From UBA7672 sp038326205 (GTDB taxonomy: Bacteria; Pseudomonadota; Alphaproteobacteria; Caulobacterales; Hyphomonadaceae): DNA of 64,000 nt. Where the stretch lies: NCBI GenBank assembly GCA_038326205.1, contig JBBQJV010000007.1:1-64000 (forward strand), read 5' to 3'. This document shows, piece after piece, positions 26,161 to 34,794 of this stretch. The notes beneath the pieces were generated by a model. That model had not been told where the DNA came from. It saw nothing but the letters and a program-made list of their open reading frames with translations, and searched no databases. Numbering within the stretch: the stretch's first letter is position 1; every line of letters begins with the position of its first letter. The translations under genes were made by a program, and so were the position numbers.

Positions 26161-28269
26161 ATGGCTCAGGTAGGATCGGTAACCGCCGGCTCAGGCGGGT
26201 TTGACTGGAACGCACTGACGAAACTGTTCGTCCGTGGGGAATACGCGCTCGGGCTGGGCGTGATGGCGCTGGTGATGATGCTCATCATCCCCATTCCGGC
26301 CTTCCTGCTCGATTTTCTTCTCGCGATCTCGATAACGCTGTCCGTCCTAATCCTGATGACGGCTCTGCTGATTCAGAAGCCGCTGGAGTTTTCCGCGTTC
26401 CCGACCGTTCTGCTGCTGGCGACCTTGCTTAGGCTGGCGTTGAACATTGCCACCACGCGACTCATCCTCTCTCACGGTCACGAAGGTCCGCAAGCGGCCG
26501 GCAACATCATCGAGGCCTTTGGCGGCTTCGTGATGCAGGGTAATTTCGTTATCGGCGTCGTTGTCTTCATCATCCTGATCATCGTGAACTTTGTCGTGGT
26601 CACCAAGGGTTCGGGCCGCATCGCTGAAGTTGCCGCACGGTTCACCCTCGACGCCATGCCTGGCAAGCAGATGGCGATCGATGCTGATTTGTCTGCCGGC
26701 ATCATCAACGAAGACGAAGCCCGCAAGCGCCGCAAGGAGCTTGAGGGCGAGAGCAACTTCTTCGGAGCCATGGACGGTGCGTCAAAATTCGTACGCGGCG
26801 ACGCGATGGCCGGGATCCTGATCACGTTCATCAACGTGATCGGAGGCATGATCATTGGTGTCGCACAGCAGGGCATCTCCTTCGAACAGGCCGCCAATTC
26901 CTACACCCTCCTGACGGTTGGCGACGGCATCGTGTCGCAGATCCCTGCGCTGATCGTTTCGGTTGCAGCCGGTATGCTGGTCTCGAAAGCCGGCGTCGAC
27001 GGCGCCGCCGACAAGGCAATCGGCACGCAGCTTTTCACCAATCCACAAGGCCTTGCGATGGCCGCCGTTACGGCCGCGCTTGCAGGCTCCCTGCCCGGCA
27101 TGCCGATGATCCCATTCTTCGGACTAGCTGGTCTCGCCGGCTACGGCGCCTATCGCGGCTTCCAAAAGCAGGGGCGCAAGGAAGAGGAGCAGGTTGCAGA
27201 GACAGCTGCCGCACAACGCGCCAAGCCGATACCTGAAGCGCCGATCCAGGAATCGCTGGCGATCGACGACATCAAGATCGAACTCGGCTTCGGGCTGCTT
27301 GGTTTCATCAACGAAACCTCGGGCCGCAAGCTCACCGACCAGGTCAAGGCCGTGCGCCGCCAGATCGCAACAGAATTCGGCTTTGTCGTTCCGCAGGTGC
27401 GGATCATCGACAACCTCGAATTGCAGTCAGAAGAATACCGCATTCTCATCAAGGAAGTGGTGGCTGGAAAAGGCAAGCTGCGCCCACAGTTCAATCTTGC
27501 GATGGACGCGTCGGGCACGGCGCCGCCGATCCCGGGCGAGAAGATCAACGAGCCAGTGTTCGGCTTGCCGGCCGTCTGGATCGACGACGCGATGAAGGAG
27601 AATGCAGCCATCCAGGGCTATACCGTGGTCGATGCCGCGACGGTTCTCACAACGCACTTCACCGAACTGGTGAAAGAAAACATGGCGGAACTTCTGACGT
27701 TTGCGTCGGTCAAGCAGTTGATCGAAGATCTGCCGAAGGCGCAGGGTTCCCTGGTCAACGATATCACGCCGGGACAGATCACCGTGTCCGGTATCCAGCG
27801 CGTGCTGCAGAACTTGTTGCGCGAGCGGATCTCGGTGCGTGATTTCGGATCAATCCTCGAAGCAATCGCGGAAGCCACCTCCGCCTCGACCGACCTGCTC
27901 ACTGTTACCGAGCACGTCCGCACCCGCCTCGCCCGTCAGCTATGCAACGCGCATCTCGATGCATCCGGCGCGCTGCCCATCGTCGCATTGTCACCGAACT
28001 GGGAGCAGGCGTTTGCCGAGGCTCTGGTCGGTCAGGGCGCAGATCGCCAGCTCGCGCTGGAACCGTCGCGCCTGCACCAGTTCGTCGGCGACCTGCGAAA
28101 CGCATTCGAGCGCGCCAGCCAGATGGGCGACAGCCCTGTGCTGCTGACCTCGTCAGCTGTGCGTCCTTATGTGCGGTCATTGGTCGAACGTTTCAGGCCG
28201 CAGACAATCGTGATGTCGCAGAACGAAATTCACCCCAAGGCGCGGCTGCGTTCAGCCGGCGCCGTGTAG
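26161..28269 (+). CDS. flhA: flagellar export gate protein FlhA
   Basis: 702-aa inner-membrane export-gate protein of the flagellar type III system. About eight hydrophobic helices occupy residues 20-320, with the FHIPEP-family core LLLATLLRLALNIATTR and DAMPGKQMAIDADL. The large cytoplasmic domain (from about 350) docks chaperone-substrate complexes. Length is normal (about 690-705). It begins 4 bp after flbD. Confidence 0.96.
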   Translation: MAQVGSVTAGSGGFDWNALTKLFVRGEYALGLGVMALVMMLIIPIPAFLLDFLLAISITLSVLILMTALLIQKPLEFSAFPTVLLLATLLRLALNIATTRLILSHGHEGPQAAGNIIEAFGGFVMQGNFVIGVVVFIILIIVNFVVVTKGSGRIAEVAARFTLDAMPGKQMAIDADLSAGIINEDEARKRRKELEGESNFFGAMDGASKFVRGDAMAGILITFINVIGGMIIGVAQQGISFEQAANSYTLLTVGDGIVSQIPALIVSVAAGMLVSKAGVDGAADKAIGTQLFTNPQGLAMAAVTAALAGSLPGMPMIPFFGLAGLAGYGAYRGFQKQGRKEEEQVAETAAAQRAKPIPEAPIQESLAIDDIKIELGFGLLGFINETSGRKLTDQVKAVRRQIATEFGFVVPQVRIIDNLELQSEEYRILIKEVVAGKGKLRPQFNLAMDASGTAPPIPGEKINEPVFGLPAVWIDDAMKENAAIQGYTVVDAATVLTTHFTELVKENMAELLTFASVKQLIEDLPKAQGSLVNDITPGQITVSGIQRVLQNLLRERISVRDFGSILEAIAEATSASTDLLTVTEHVRTRLARQLCNAHLDASGALPIVALSPNWEQAFAEALVGQGADRQLALEPSRLHQFVGDLRNAFERASQMGDSPVLLTSSAVRPYVRSLVERFRPQTIVMSQNEIHPKARLRSAGAV

Positions 28270-28282
28270 AGGAGTAGCCCCG

Positions 28283-29260
28283 ATGAAAATGAAGATGTTC
28301 GTGGGCCGAACGGAAGCGGAGGCCATGGCGATGGTTCGGGCCGAGATGGGCCCAGACGCCGTGATCCTCTCAACCCGCGACGAAGACGGTCAGGTCGAGA
28401 TCCGCGCCGCCATAGACCGCAATTTCGGTCAGAGATTCGCCGCACCGAAATTCGCCGAAGCTCGCCCCGTCTATGACGAGACGCGTTCCACCCTCGCCTC
28501 CACCCTGCGTTGGCACGGTGCACCGGACGGGTTCGTGCACATGGTGTCGGAAGCTGGCAGCCGTCTCGGCGCCGGTATGGAAGCGGTCAATTCGCTGGCC
28601 GTCGGAATCGAAGGCATCCTGACCTTCAACCCGCTGAACCCGCATCCGCAAAAGTCGCTTCTGCTGGTCGGAGCGCCCGGTTCGGGCAAGACGACTGCTG
28701 CAGCCAAGATCGCGCGCTTCCTGTCGGACAAGAAGAATCCGATCGAGCCGGTCGCCGCAGATTTCGACGCATCAGGCCAGACAGCGCGCCTCGCCGCATT
28801 AACGCTTAAGGTTTCGGTAACCTCCGCGATCTCGCCCGAACACTTAATGCGTGTGGTGCGCGACGCGGACGATCGCGGGCAAAAACTTGTCATCGATTGC
28901 CCCTCATTTAACCCGCTCGACGAAGCGGACATGAAGCGGTGCAGTGATTTGATTTCCTACATGAATATAGAGCCGATCCTGGTACTGGGCGCCGACGGTC
29001 ACCCCATGGAAATCGAGGATAATGCGCGTGCGTTCGCCCAGGCGGGCTGCCGGCGTGTCATTCTTACCAAAATAGACGCGGTTCGACGTCGCGGGGGTGC
29101 GATCGCCGCAATTTCTTCCGCTCGGTTAAGCATCGCTTCACTAGGTATGACGTCAAATGCACGTTGCGGACTGGCGCCTGCTTCGTCGGAGAGAATCGCC
29201 CGGTTGTTCCTGACCGGCGCCTCGATTGCGGAAACGGACCAGCTCAAGGGAGCCGCGTGA
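28283..29260 (+). CDS. flhF: FlhF-like SRP-type GTPase, divergent
   Basis: 325-aa protein of the FlhF class, which places flagella at the cell pole. The N-terminal motif MKMFVGRTEAEAMAMVRAEMGPDAVILS is diagnostic. The NTPase part has G1 VGAPGSGKTT and G4 LTKIDAVRRRGG. The G3 site, normally DTAG, reads DCPSFNPLD, and the G2 region is altered (DFDASGQTARLAAL), so GTP hydrolysis may be weak or different. It overlaps flhG by ATGA and follows flhA by 13 bp. Confidence 0.82.
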   Translation: MKMKMFVGRTEAEAMAMVRAEMGPDAVILSTRDEDGQVEIRAAIDRNFGQRFAAPKFAEARPVYDETRSTLASTLRWHGAPDGFVHMVSEAGSRLGAGMEAVNSLAVGIEGILTFNPLNPHPQKSLLLVGAPGSGKTTAAAKIARFLSDKKNPIEPVAADFDASGQTARLAALTLKVSVTSAISPEHLMRVVRDADDRGQKLVIDCPSFNPLDEADMKRCSDLISYMNIEPILVLGADGHPMEIEDNARAFAQAGCRRVILTKIDAVRRRGGAIAAISSARLSIASLGMTSNARCGLAPASSERIARLFLTGASIAETDQLKGAA

Positions 29261-30108
29261 TGATGAACTTCGGTTCGAAAAAATCGGAAGGAAAAGGCGG
29301 CAGCCGCTCACGCGTCGCCCCCGCTTCCGTCATCTGCATTGCTTCTGGCAAGGGCGGGGTCGGCAAGACCTGGCTCTCCACCACGCTTGCCGCCTGCTTC
29401 GCCAAGATGGGCCGGCGCACGCTGCTTGTTGATGGCGATCTTGGCCTGGCCAACGTCGACGTCCAGCTTGGCATCGCCCCTGAAACCGATCTTGCTGCGG
29501 TGATCGCTGGCTGGGTCGAGCTTGAGGATGCGGTCTGCAAAGTGAATGGCGGCGCAGGCTCTGAAATCGGATTTGACGTGCTGCCGGGCCGCTCCGGCTC
29601 GGGCGCACTCGCGGGTCTGCCAGCAGAAGAGGCCTCGCGCCTTGCCGCTTCGCTCACGGCTCTCGCCCTGCAATACGACACGGTGCTGGTCGACCTCGGC
29701 GCCGGTATCGAAGACAACGTCATGCGCCTTGCGCGTGCCTGCGATCGCTGCGTGATCGTCGCCAATGACGAACCGACCTCGATGACGGATGCCTACGCCT
29801 TCATCAAGGTGCTGCGTGGCTATGCCCCGTCGGTCCAGCCCTGGATCGCGGTCAACATGGCCGACACCCGCGTCGCTGGTCGTCGCACCTATGAAGCGCT
29901 GGCGCGCGCCTCGCAAACCTTCCTTGGCTTCCGCCCGCCGCTCGCCGGCATCATCCTGCGCGACCTCAAGGTGCGCGAGGCCATCCGTCAGCAACGGACG
30001 ATCGTTTCGATCGACCCGCAGGCGCAGGCCGCTCTCGACGCGCAACAGATTGCCGAAGCGCTCATCCGTGGCGGCGCCGAAGGCATGGTCGAAGCGAAGT
30101 CGGCCTGA
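29260..30108 (+). CDS. flhG: FlhG/MinD-type ATPase (flagellar number control)
   Basis: About 282-aa ParA/MinD-family ATPase that usually works with FlhF to set flagellar number. The deviant Walker A is SGKGGVGKT, followed by DGDLGLANVDVQLG and later ANDEPTSMTDAYAFIK. The start is the ATG at 29260 overlapping the flhF stop; a second ATG follows directly. An upstream in-frame extension exists but lies inside flhF. It is the last gene of the fliF transcription unit, before a hairpin terminator. Confidence 0.9.
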   Translation: MMNFGSKKSEGKGGSRSRVAPASVICIASGKGGVGKTWLSTTLAACFAKMGRRTLLVDGDLGLANVDVQLGIAPETDLAAVIAGWVELEDAVCKVNGGAGSEIGFDVLPGRSGSGALAGLPAEEASRLAASLTALALQYDTVLVDLGAGIEDNVMRLARACDRCVIVANDEPTSMTDAYAFIKVLRGYAPSVQPWIAVNMADTRVAGRRTYEALARASQTFLGFRPPLAGIILRDLKVREAIRQQRTIVSIDPQAQAALDAQQIAEALIRGGAEGMVEAKSA

Positions 30109-30135
30109 TCATCTGCGCTGACGACAATTTGCAGG

Positions 30136-30166
30136 GACCAGACGTCGCAGCGTCTGGTCTTTGCTT
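30136..30166 (+). terminator. rho-independent terminator of the fliF-flhG operon
   Basis: Perfect inverted repeat GACCAGACG / CGTCTGGTC (9 bp, loop TCGCAG) at 30136-30159 is followed by TTTGCTTT, 28 bp past the flhG stop. Confidence 0.65.
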
Positions 30167-30167
30167 T

Positions 30168-30235
30168 GTCTGGGCCATGTCTGGGTCTGGGCCATGTCTG
30201 GGTCTGGGCCATCTCTGGGTCTGGGCCATGTCTGG
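30168..30235. repeat. 17-bp tandem repeat, four copies
   Basis: Unit GTCTGGGCCATGTCTGG repeats four times head to tail (starts 30168, 30185, 30202, 30219). The third copy has a single G-to-C change. The period is not a multiple of three, and the repeat lies between the flhG terminator and the start of the next gene, so it is most likely non-coding. Confidence 0.9.
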
Positions 30236-30299
30236 ACTTTGCACGCGCAAAGGCGTCTCGTGGACGCAATCGATCGAGACGTGTTCGTGGGGCCGTCAC

Positions 30300-31376
30300 T
30301 TGAGACATTCTCTCATTGCTGGAATTTCCGTGCTGGCGCTCGGCGCCTGCGCATCTTCGGGTGTGCTGGAGGGCATGGCGTCCCAGCCGCAAGCACAGGC
30401 TGCCAGGTCCGAAACCTTCAGTCTCGTCACTCAGGACGAGCTCACGCGCGACATGCCGCATCTGACGCCTGAGGGTGACGCCAAGGCCTATGTGGCAAGC
30501 TTCATCCACTGGGTCCTGATGCCCGGCCATATGGTCGAGCGCTCCAGCATGCTGGCCACAGGCGCACCGCCAGACCTTTCTGATCCGCGCGAATTTTCCA
30601 GCATCGTCCGCGACCTTTCGGATCAAGGGAACTCCGAGGCGACCCTTTTCAAAGTGATTGGCAGCGCAAGCGACATGGGCGCACTCAGCGCCAATGCGCA
30701 TCCGACTGCGCAGTTCTTTCTGCAGACACGTCGCCTGCATCAAGGCTCGCTGTTCGAAAGGATCGACGCGCTGGCCTGGCTACGAAGAGAAGCTGTCACC
30801 AACAAGGACGCGGCCTTCGCGCTCGGAGGCTTCCTGATCGACCAGGGCGCAACGCAGGACAATCTCGGCGTCAATGCACGGCTGCTTGCGACGCCTGCGG
30901 AAATCGCGGAAGGAACGCGCCTGCTGAAAGGTGTGGCCGCACATACGACACTGGAATCCCTGGCTCACATCGCTGACCTGCTCGCGGATGCGTTGAACAC
31001 GCCTGCAGGCGATCCGGTCGCGCTTCGAAATCTGCTTGAACTCACAGTGGCGGCAACATCGACGACCCCAGCTGAGGATAACGCCTCCTTCAGTAGCATT
31101 GCCTTGGAGTTGGGCGGCGGCAGCGGCGTCGACGCCACCTACCAGGCGGCAGGCCTGCGTGTCGGGCTTGCAGCACTACTCGAGACCGGTAAGGGCGGGC
31201 CAGCCGACGTTGAACGCGCCAAGGGGCTTTATCTCGAGGCGCTGAAGGCGACGGAGGATAACAACGCGCTCAAGGCGCTTAAACGGCTCGGCGAGGATGT
31301 GAGCGCTTATGAAACGCCAGACGAACCGGCGGACGCGCGACCAAGGGCGCGCGACGATGGCTGGGAAGACGAGTAG
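30300..31376 (+). CDS. lipoprotein of unknown function in the flagellar region
   Basis: About 358-aa protein. TTG at 30300 is chosen because it gives a short lipoprotein signal (SVLALGAC, Cys at the lipobox); the frame is open further upstream through the tandem repeat, but that extension looks non-coding. The mature protein is helical and Ala/Leu-rich (AFALGGFLIDQGA, KGLYLEALKATEDNNALKALKRLGED), vaguely like TPR or Sel1 repeats. The C-terminus is acidic (RARDDGWEDE). It lies between flhG and fliJ, converging on fliJ with 17 bp between, so a link with flagella is possible but unproven. Confidence 0.7.
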   Translation: MRHSLIAGISVLALGACASSGVLEGMASQPQAQAARSETFSLVTQDELTRDMPHLTPEGDAKAYVASFIHWVLMPGHMVERSSMLATGAPPDLSDPREFSSIVRDLSDQGNSEATLFKVIGSASDMGALSANAHPTAQFFLQTRRLHQGSLFERIDALAWLRREAVTNKDAAFALGGFLIDQGATQDNLGVNARLLATPAEIAEGTRLLKGVAAHTTLESLAHIADLLADALNTPAGDPVALRNLLELTVAATSTTPAEDNASFSSIALELGGGSGVDATYQAAGLRVGLAALLETGKGGPADVERAKGLYLEALKATEDNNALKALKRLGEDVSAYETPDEPADARPRARDDGWEDE

Positions 31377-31393
31377 GCCAACCCTGCCCTCGC

Positions 31394-31810
31394 TTACCTG
31401 CCTTGACCGCCCGCCCGGTTGATGGCGACTTCATCAAGCTGCGCCTGTTCGATGGCGGCGCGTTCAGTGGTCTCACGTATGCGTCCCTGCTCGATCAGCT
31501 GCTCGAACTTTGATTTCTCGATATAGGCATCAGACAGGCGCATGCGCACGTCCGCAAGCGCGGCCTCCTTCGCCGAGGCCTGATCGCGGATCTCGGCGAT
31601 TTGCGCCTTCACGCGCATGCGATAAGCCGGCAGCATGGAGGCAAACATGGCGTTGCCTGTGGCGTTCGCGAGTTCAGCTGCTTCGCGCGCGCGCGCGGAT
31701 GCCTCGCGCGCCTCCAGCTCGCTGACTTCCTGGCCGATACGCGCAGCTTCCACGCCGAGTTCGTCGAGCTTGCGCTGCGCGACCTTGAGTAGCGTATGGA
31801 GCGATTTCAT
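31394..31810 (-). CDS. fliJ: flagellar export chaperone FliJ
   Basis: 138-aa coiled-coil protein predicted to bind the FliI ATPase ring as its stalk and to help substrate delivery. Almost the whole length is heptad-like (LLKVAQRKLDELGVEAARIGQEVSELEAREASARAREAAEL). Its ATG overlaps the fliI stop as ATGA, the standard fliI-fliJ arrangement. Confidence 0.85.
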   Translation of the reverse strand: MKSLHTLLKVAQRKLDELGVEAARIGQEVSELEAREASARAREAAELANATGNAMFASMLPAYRMRVKAQIAEIRDQASAKEAALADVRMRLSDAYIEKSKFEQLIEQGRIRETTERAAIEQAQLDEVAINRAGGQGR

Positions 31811-33177
31811 TTAATGGCTTTCCGCGCTGCGCCGGCTTGCGCAGCGAGCGCTCCCGACGACAGGATGTTGGCGAGCGCGGTGAACGCTTCTTCCGGGTTG
31901 GAAACATCGTGCATATCCTGCGACAGGAATGTCTCGATCAGCGGCCACAACCTGACAGCCTCGTCGACTTCGGGATCGGCGCCCTTGGCGTAGGCCCCGA
32001 TGCGGACGAGTTCTTCCATGTTGGAATAAAGTGCGATCAGGCGCCGCGCGCGAATAGCGATCGCTTTTTCCTGCGGCGTCTGCAGCTGGTTCTGGAGACG
32101 TGAAATCGATTTCAGCACATCGACAGCGGGAAAGCGCCCGCGCTCGGCGATCTGGCGGGATAGCGTGATGTGTCCGTCAAGAATGGCGCGGACAGCATCG
32201 GCGACAGGTTCATTGTGATCGTCACCATCGACCAGCACGGTGAAGAGCCCGGTGATCTGCCCCTGCGGCTCGCCTTCGGCAACGGTGAGACCCGGCCCTG
32301 CCCGTTCCAGCAGCTTCGGAAGTTCGGCGAACACAGACGGCGTATAACCGCGTGTGGTCGGGGGTTCGCCAGCGGCAAGGCCGATCTCGCGCTGGGCCAT
32401 GGCGAAGCGCGTGACACTGTCGAGGAAGCACACCACCTGCTTGCCCTCGTCGCGGAAGTGCTCCGCTACGGCCATCGCCAGCCAGGCGGCGCGGCGACGG
32501 CGTGGGGCAGCTTCATCCGAGGTCGCCGTGACGATCACTGATTTTGCAAGACCATAATCGCCGAGCGTATCTTCGATGAACTCACGGACCTCGCGGCCAC
32601 GTTCGCCGATCAGTCCGATGACAATGATGTCCGCGTCCGCGCCGCGCGCCAGCATCGACATGATGGTGGACTTGCCGACGCCTGAGCCCGCGAAAACGCC
32701 GAGACGCTGGCCGCGCGCACATGGCGCAAACACGTCGATGGCTTTGACGCCCAGCGCCATCTTCTGATCAACGCGTGCTCGCGCCTGAGCATTGGGAGGA
32801 ATGGAGCGGACGAGACGCGGACGAATGCCCTGGGACAACGGCCCCTTCCCGTCCAGCGGTTCGGCGAAGGCGTCAATGACGCGGCCGAGCCAGGCATCGC
32901 TGGGACGGACGGCATCAAGGCCTGACATGAAATAGACCGGCGCGCCCGGCCCAAGGCCATCCAGCGGATCGCAGGCGAGAAGGATCGCCTTGTCGCCCTC
33001 GAATCCGACCAGCTCACCACGCGGACCATTCTCGGCGCCGAAACGAACCGACGCGCCAAGGCGAAGGGCCTGCTGCGGACCGGCCGCCTCGATGCGCAGC
33101 CCTTCTAGGGCGGTGACCCTGCCCTCATACTGGCGGGGTTCCAGCGCCTTGATGTCCCGGATGGCCGAGGCCAGCAT
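31807..33177 (-). CDS. fliI: flagellum-specific ATP synthase FliI
   Basis: About 456-aa hexameric export ATPase. The start at 33177 (MLASAIRDIKALEP) is preferred because it gives the usual FliI N-terminus leading to YEGRVTALEGL; the frame is open to an ATG at 33261. Walker A is GVFAGSGVGKST, Walker B VVCFLDSVTRFA, and GLIGERGREVREF and EGEPQGQITGLFTVLVDGDDHNEPVAD are typical. It is divergent from ctrA across a 247-bp region. Confidence 0.94.
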   Translation of the reverse strand: MLASAIRDIKALEPRQYEGRVTALEGLRIEAAGPQQALRLGASVRFGAENGPRGELVGFEGDKAILLACDPLDGLGPGAPVYFMSGLDAVRPSDAWLGRVIDAFAEPLDGKGPLSQGIRPRLVRSIPPNAQARARVDQKMALGVKAIDVFAPCARGQRLGVFAGSGVGKSTIMSMLARGADADIIVIGLIGERGREVREFIEDTLGDYGLAKSVIVTATSDEAAPRRRRAAWLAMAVAEHFRDEGKQVVCFLDSVTRFAMAQREIGLAAGEPPTTRGYTPSVFAELPKLLERAGPGLTVAEGEPQGQITGLFTVLVDGDDHNEPVADAVRAILDGHITLSRQIAERGRFPAVDVLKSISRLQNQLQTPQEKAIAIRARRLIALYSNMEELVRIGAYAKGADPEVDEAVRLWPLIETFLSQDMHDVSNPEEAFTALANILSSGALAAQAGAARKAIK

Positions 33178-33261
33178 TTTTGAGCCCGTCGTTAATTCCG
33201 GCCTGTGGCCTTCGGAAATATCATCTGGCTCCCAATCCGGTTTCGGACCTGTTAACCACAA

Positions 33262-33424
33262 AAATCCCTCCCGATTCGGGTATTTTCGACTCTTTCATCA
33301 CAATGGAATCACGGTAACATTCATGAATCTGTCCAGCCGTATGGCAATTATCCGTTAACTATTTGGCTGCCTAACTGCGAGGGTTAATACCGCCGCAAGG
33401 CAACCGCGATTCGGGAGATACGCA
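33262..33424 (+). promoter_or_regulatory. ctrA control region with five GANTC sites
   Basis: GANTC occurs at 33273, 33288, 33306, 33325 and 33408. In Caulobacter the CcrM methylase modifies GANTC and the methylation state regulates the ctrA P1 promoter. An imperfect CtrA box (GCAA-N7-TTAAC, 33344-33359) and another TTAA half site at 33384-33387 hint at autoregulation. The sites are seen; the function is inferred. Confidence 0.6.
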
Positions 33425-34138
33425 ATGCGGGTGCTACTTATAGAGGATGACGAGCAGGTCGCGCGAAGCATCGAATTGATGCTGAAGGCCGCCGGCTTCA
33501 ACATCTTCACCACGGACCTCGGGGAAGACGGTGTCGACCTCGGCAAGGTCTATGAGTACGACCTCATCATCCTGGATCTCGGCTTGCCCGATATCTCAGG
33601 GTACGAAGTGCTGAAACAGCTCCGCCTGTCGCGTGTGAACACGCCCGTGCTGATCCTTTCGGCCAACCCCGATATCGAAGCGAAAGTGAAAACGCTCGGC
33701 TACGGCGCCGACGATTATCTCACCAAGCCGTTCAACAAGGACGAGCTTATCGCCCGTATCACCGCGATCGTCCGTCGTTCCAAAGGCCACGCCGAGAGCG
33801 TGATCCGGACCGGCGATATCGTTGTGAATCTCGATGCGAAAACGGTCGAAGTGAACAACAATCGCGTTCACCTCACTGGCAAAGAGTATCAAATGTTCGA
33901 GCTGCTGTCCCTTCGCAAGGGCACGACGCTCACCAAGGAAATGTTCCTCAACCATCTCTATGGCGGGATGGACGAGCCGGAACTCAAGATCATCGACGTC
34001 TTCATCTGCAAGCTTCGCAAGAAGCTGGCGCAGTCGACCGGCGGCGAACACTTCATTGAAACGGTCTGGGGCCGCGGCTATGTGCTGCGCGATCCGGATC
34101 CCCGTGTGACAGCAGCGTTGGCCGAAAAAGCCGCTTAA
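33425..34138 (+). CDS. ctrA: cell-cycle master response regulator CtrA
   Basis: 237-aa OmpR/PhoB-type regulator; the Caulobacter protein is about 231 aa and directs cell-cycle and flagellar genes. The receiver carries E7-D8-D9, phosphoacceptor D51 (LILDLGLPD) and K101 (LTKPF). The winged-helix part includes LTGKEYQMFELLSLRKGTTLTKEMFLNHLYGG and VWGRGYVL. The C-terminus ends in Ala-Ala (AEKAA), the kind of tail recognised by ClpXP for cell-cycle proteolysis. GGGAG lies a few nt upstream of the ATG. A terminator follows. Confidence 0.97.
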   Translation: MRVLLIEDDEQVARSIELMLKAAGFNIFTTDLGEDGVDLGKVYEYDLIILDLGLPDISGYEVLKQLRLSRVNTPVLILSANPDIEAKVKTLGYGADDYLTKPFNKDELIARITAIVRRSKGHAESVIRTGDIVVNLDAKTVEVNNNRVHLTGKEYQMFELLSLRKGTTLTKEMFLNHLYGGMDEPELKIIDVFICKLRKKLAQSTGGEHFIETVWGRGYVLRDPDPRVTAALAEKAA

Positions 34139-34171
34139 GCGCTGCCAACCCCGGACTGACCAACACAAGAG

Positions 34172-34197
34172 AGGGCGGATCGCAAGGTCCGCCCTTT
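34172..34197 (+). terminator. rho-independent terminator of ctrA
   Basis: AGGGCGGA / TCCGCCCT (8 bp, 8-nt loop) at 34172-34195 runs into TTT, about 35 bp past the ctrA stop. Confidence 0.65.
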
Positions 34198-34245
34198 CGC
34201 TATTGGACCGTGGTACAAGACCGGCTGGAACGCGAGAGATACGTC

Positions 34246-34794
34246 ATGAACGACATCCACGAACAGCTGGCCCGCGATCTTCTCAATGCGCCCTACGCCG
34301 ATCTGAGCCAGCAGAAGAAAAGCGTCATCGACCTGATCGCCGATCAGAAGCCGAGCGGGCTCGGTCCGCTGGCAAAGGTCGATGAGCGGGATCGATGGGC
34401 AAAGCTCGCTGACAACGTCGCGAAGGTTGGAGGCTCGTGGAGCTTCATCCTCTCCTTCCTGTTTTTCCTGATGCTTTGGGTCGCCGGAAACATCCTTCTC
34501 GCGACAGGAGCTTTCGACCCCTACCCCTTCATCTTCCTCAACCTGATGCTCTCGATGGTCGCCGCCCTGCAGGCGCCGATCATCATGATGAGCCAGAACC
34601 GCCAAGGCGCGATCGATCGCGCTGCAGCCGAACACGACTATGTCGTCAACCTGCGGGCCGAGCTTGAGATCATGCTGTTGCACGACAAGCTCGATGCGCT
34701 GCGCGAACGAGACATTCTGGCCCGCACCGATGCGATCGACGCTCGGCTGAAGCAGCTGTGTGACGATATGAGCGTGTTGAAGGCGAGAGGTTAG
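34246..34794 (+). CDS. DUF1003 membrane protein
   Basis: About 182-aa membrane protein of the DUF1003 family, whose function is unknown. Two hydrophobic helices (SFILSFLFFLMLWVAGNILL and YPFIFLNLMLSMVAALQAPIIMM) and the family motif MMSQNRQ followed by DRAAAEHDY are clear. The start at 34246 (MNDIHEQLARDLL) is preferred over a GTG at 34210. A charged helical tail follows. It follows ctrA's terminator and converges with the DUF4112 gene, overlapping by 4 bp. Confidence 0.85.
   Translation: MNDIHEQLARDLLNAPYADLSQQKKSVIDLIADQKPSGLGPLAKVDERDRWAKLADNVAKVGGSWSFILSFLFFLMLWVAGNILLATGAFDPYPFIFLNLMLSMVAALQAPIIMMSQNRQGAIDRAAAEHDYVVNLRAELEIMLLHDKLDALRERDILARTDAIDARLKQLCDDMSVLKARG

Noticed and set aside
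30168..30235. Tandem repeat as a CRISPR array
   Set aside because: Units are only 17 bp, directly adjoining without spacers, and no cas genes are nearby.
30129..30299. N-terminal extension of the lipoprotein through the tandem repeat
   Set aside because: The extension encodes repeat-derived Trp/Gly/Ser-rich residues and would bury the lipoprotein signal; the TTG at 30300 gives a proper signal.
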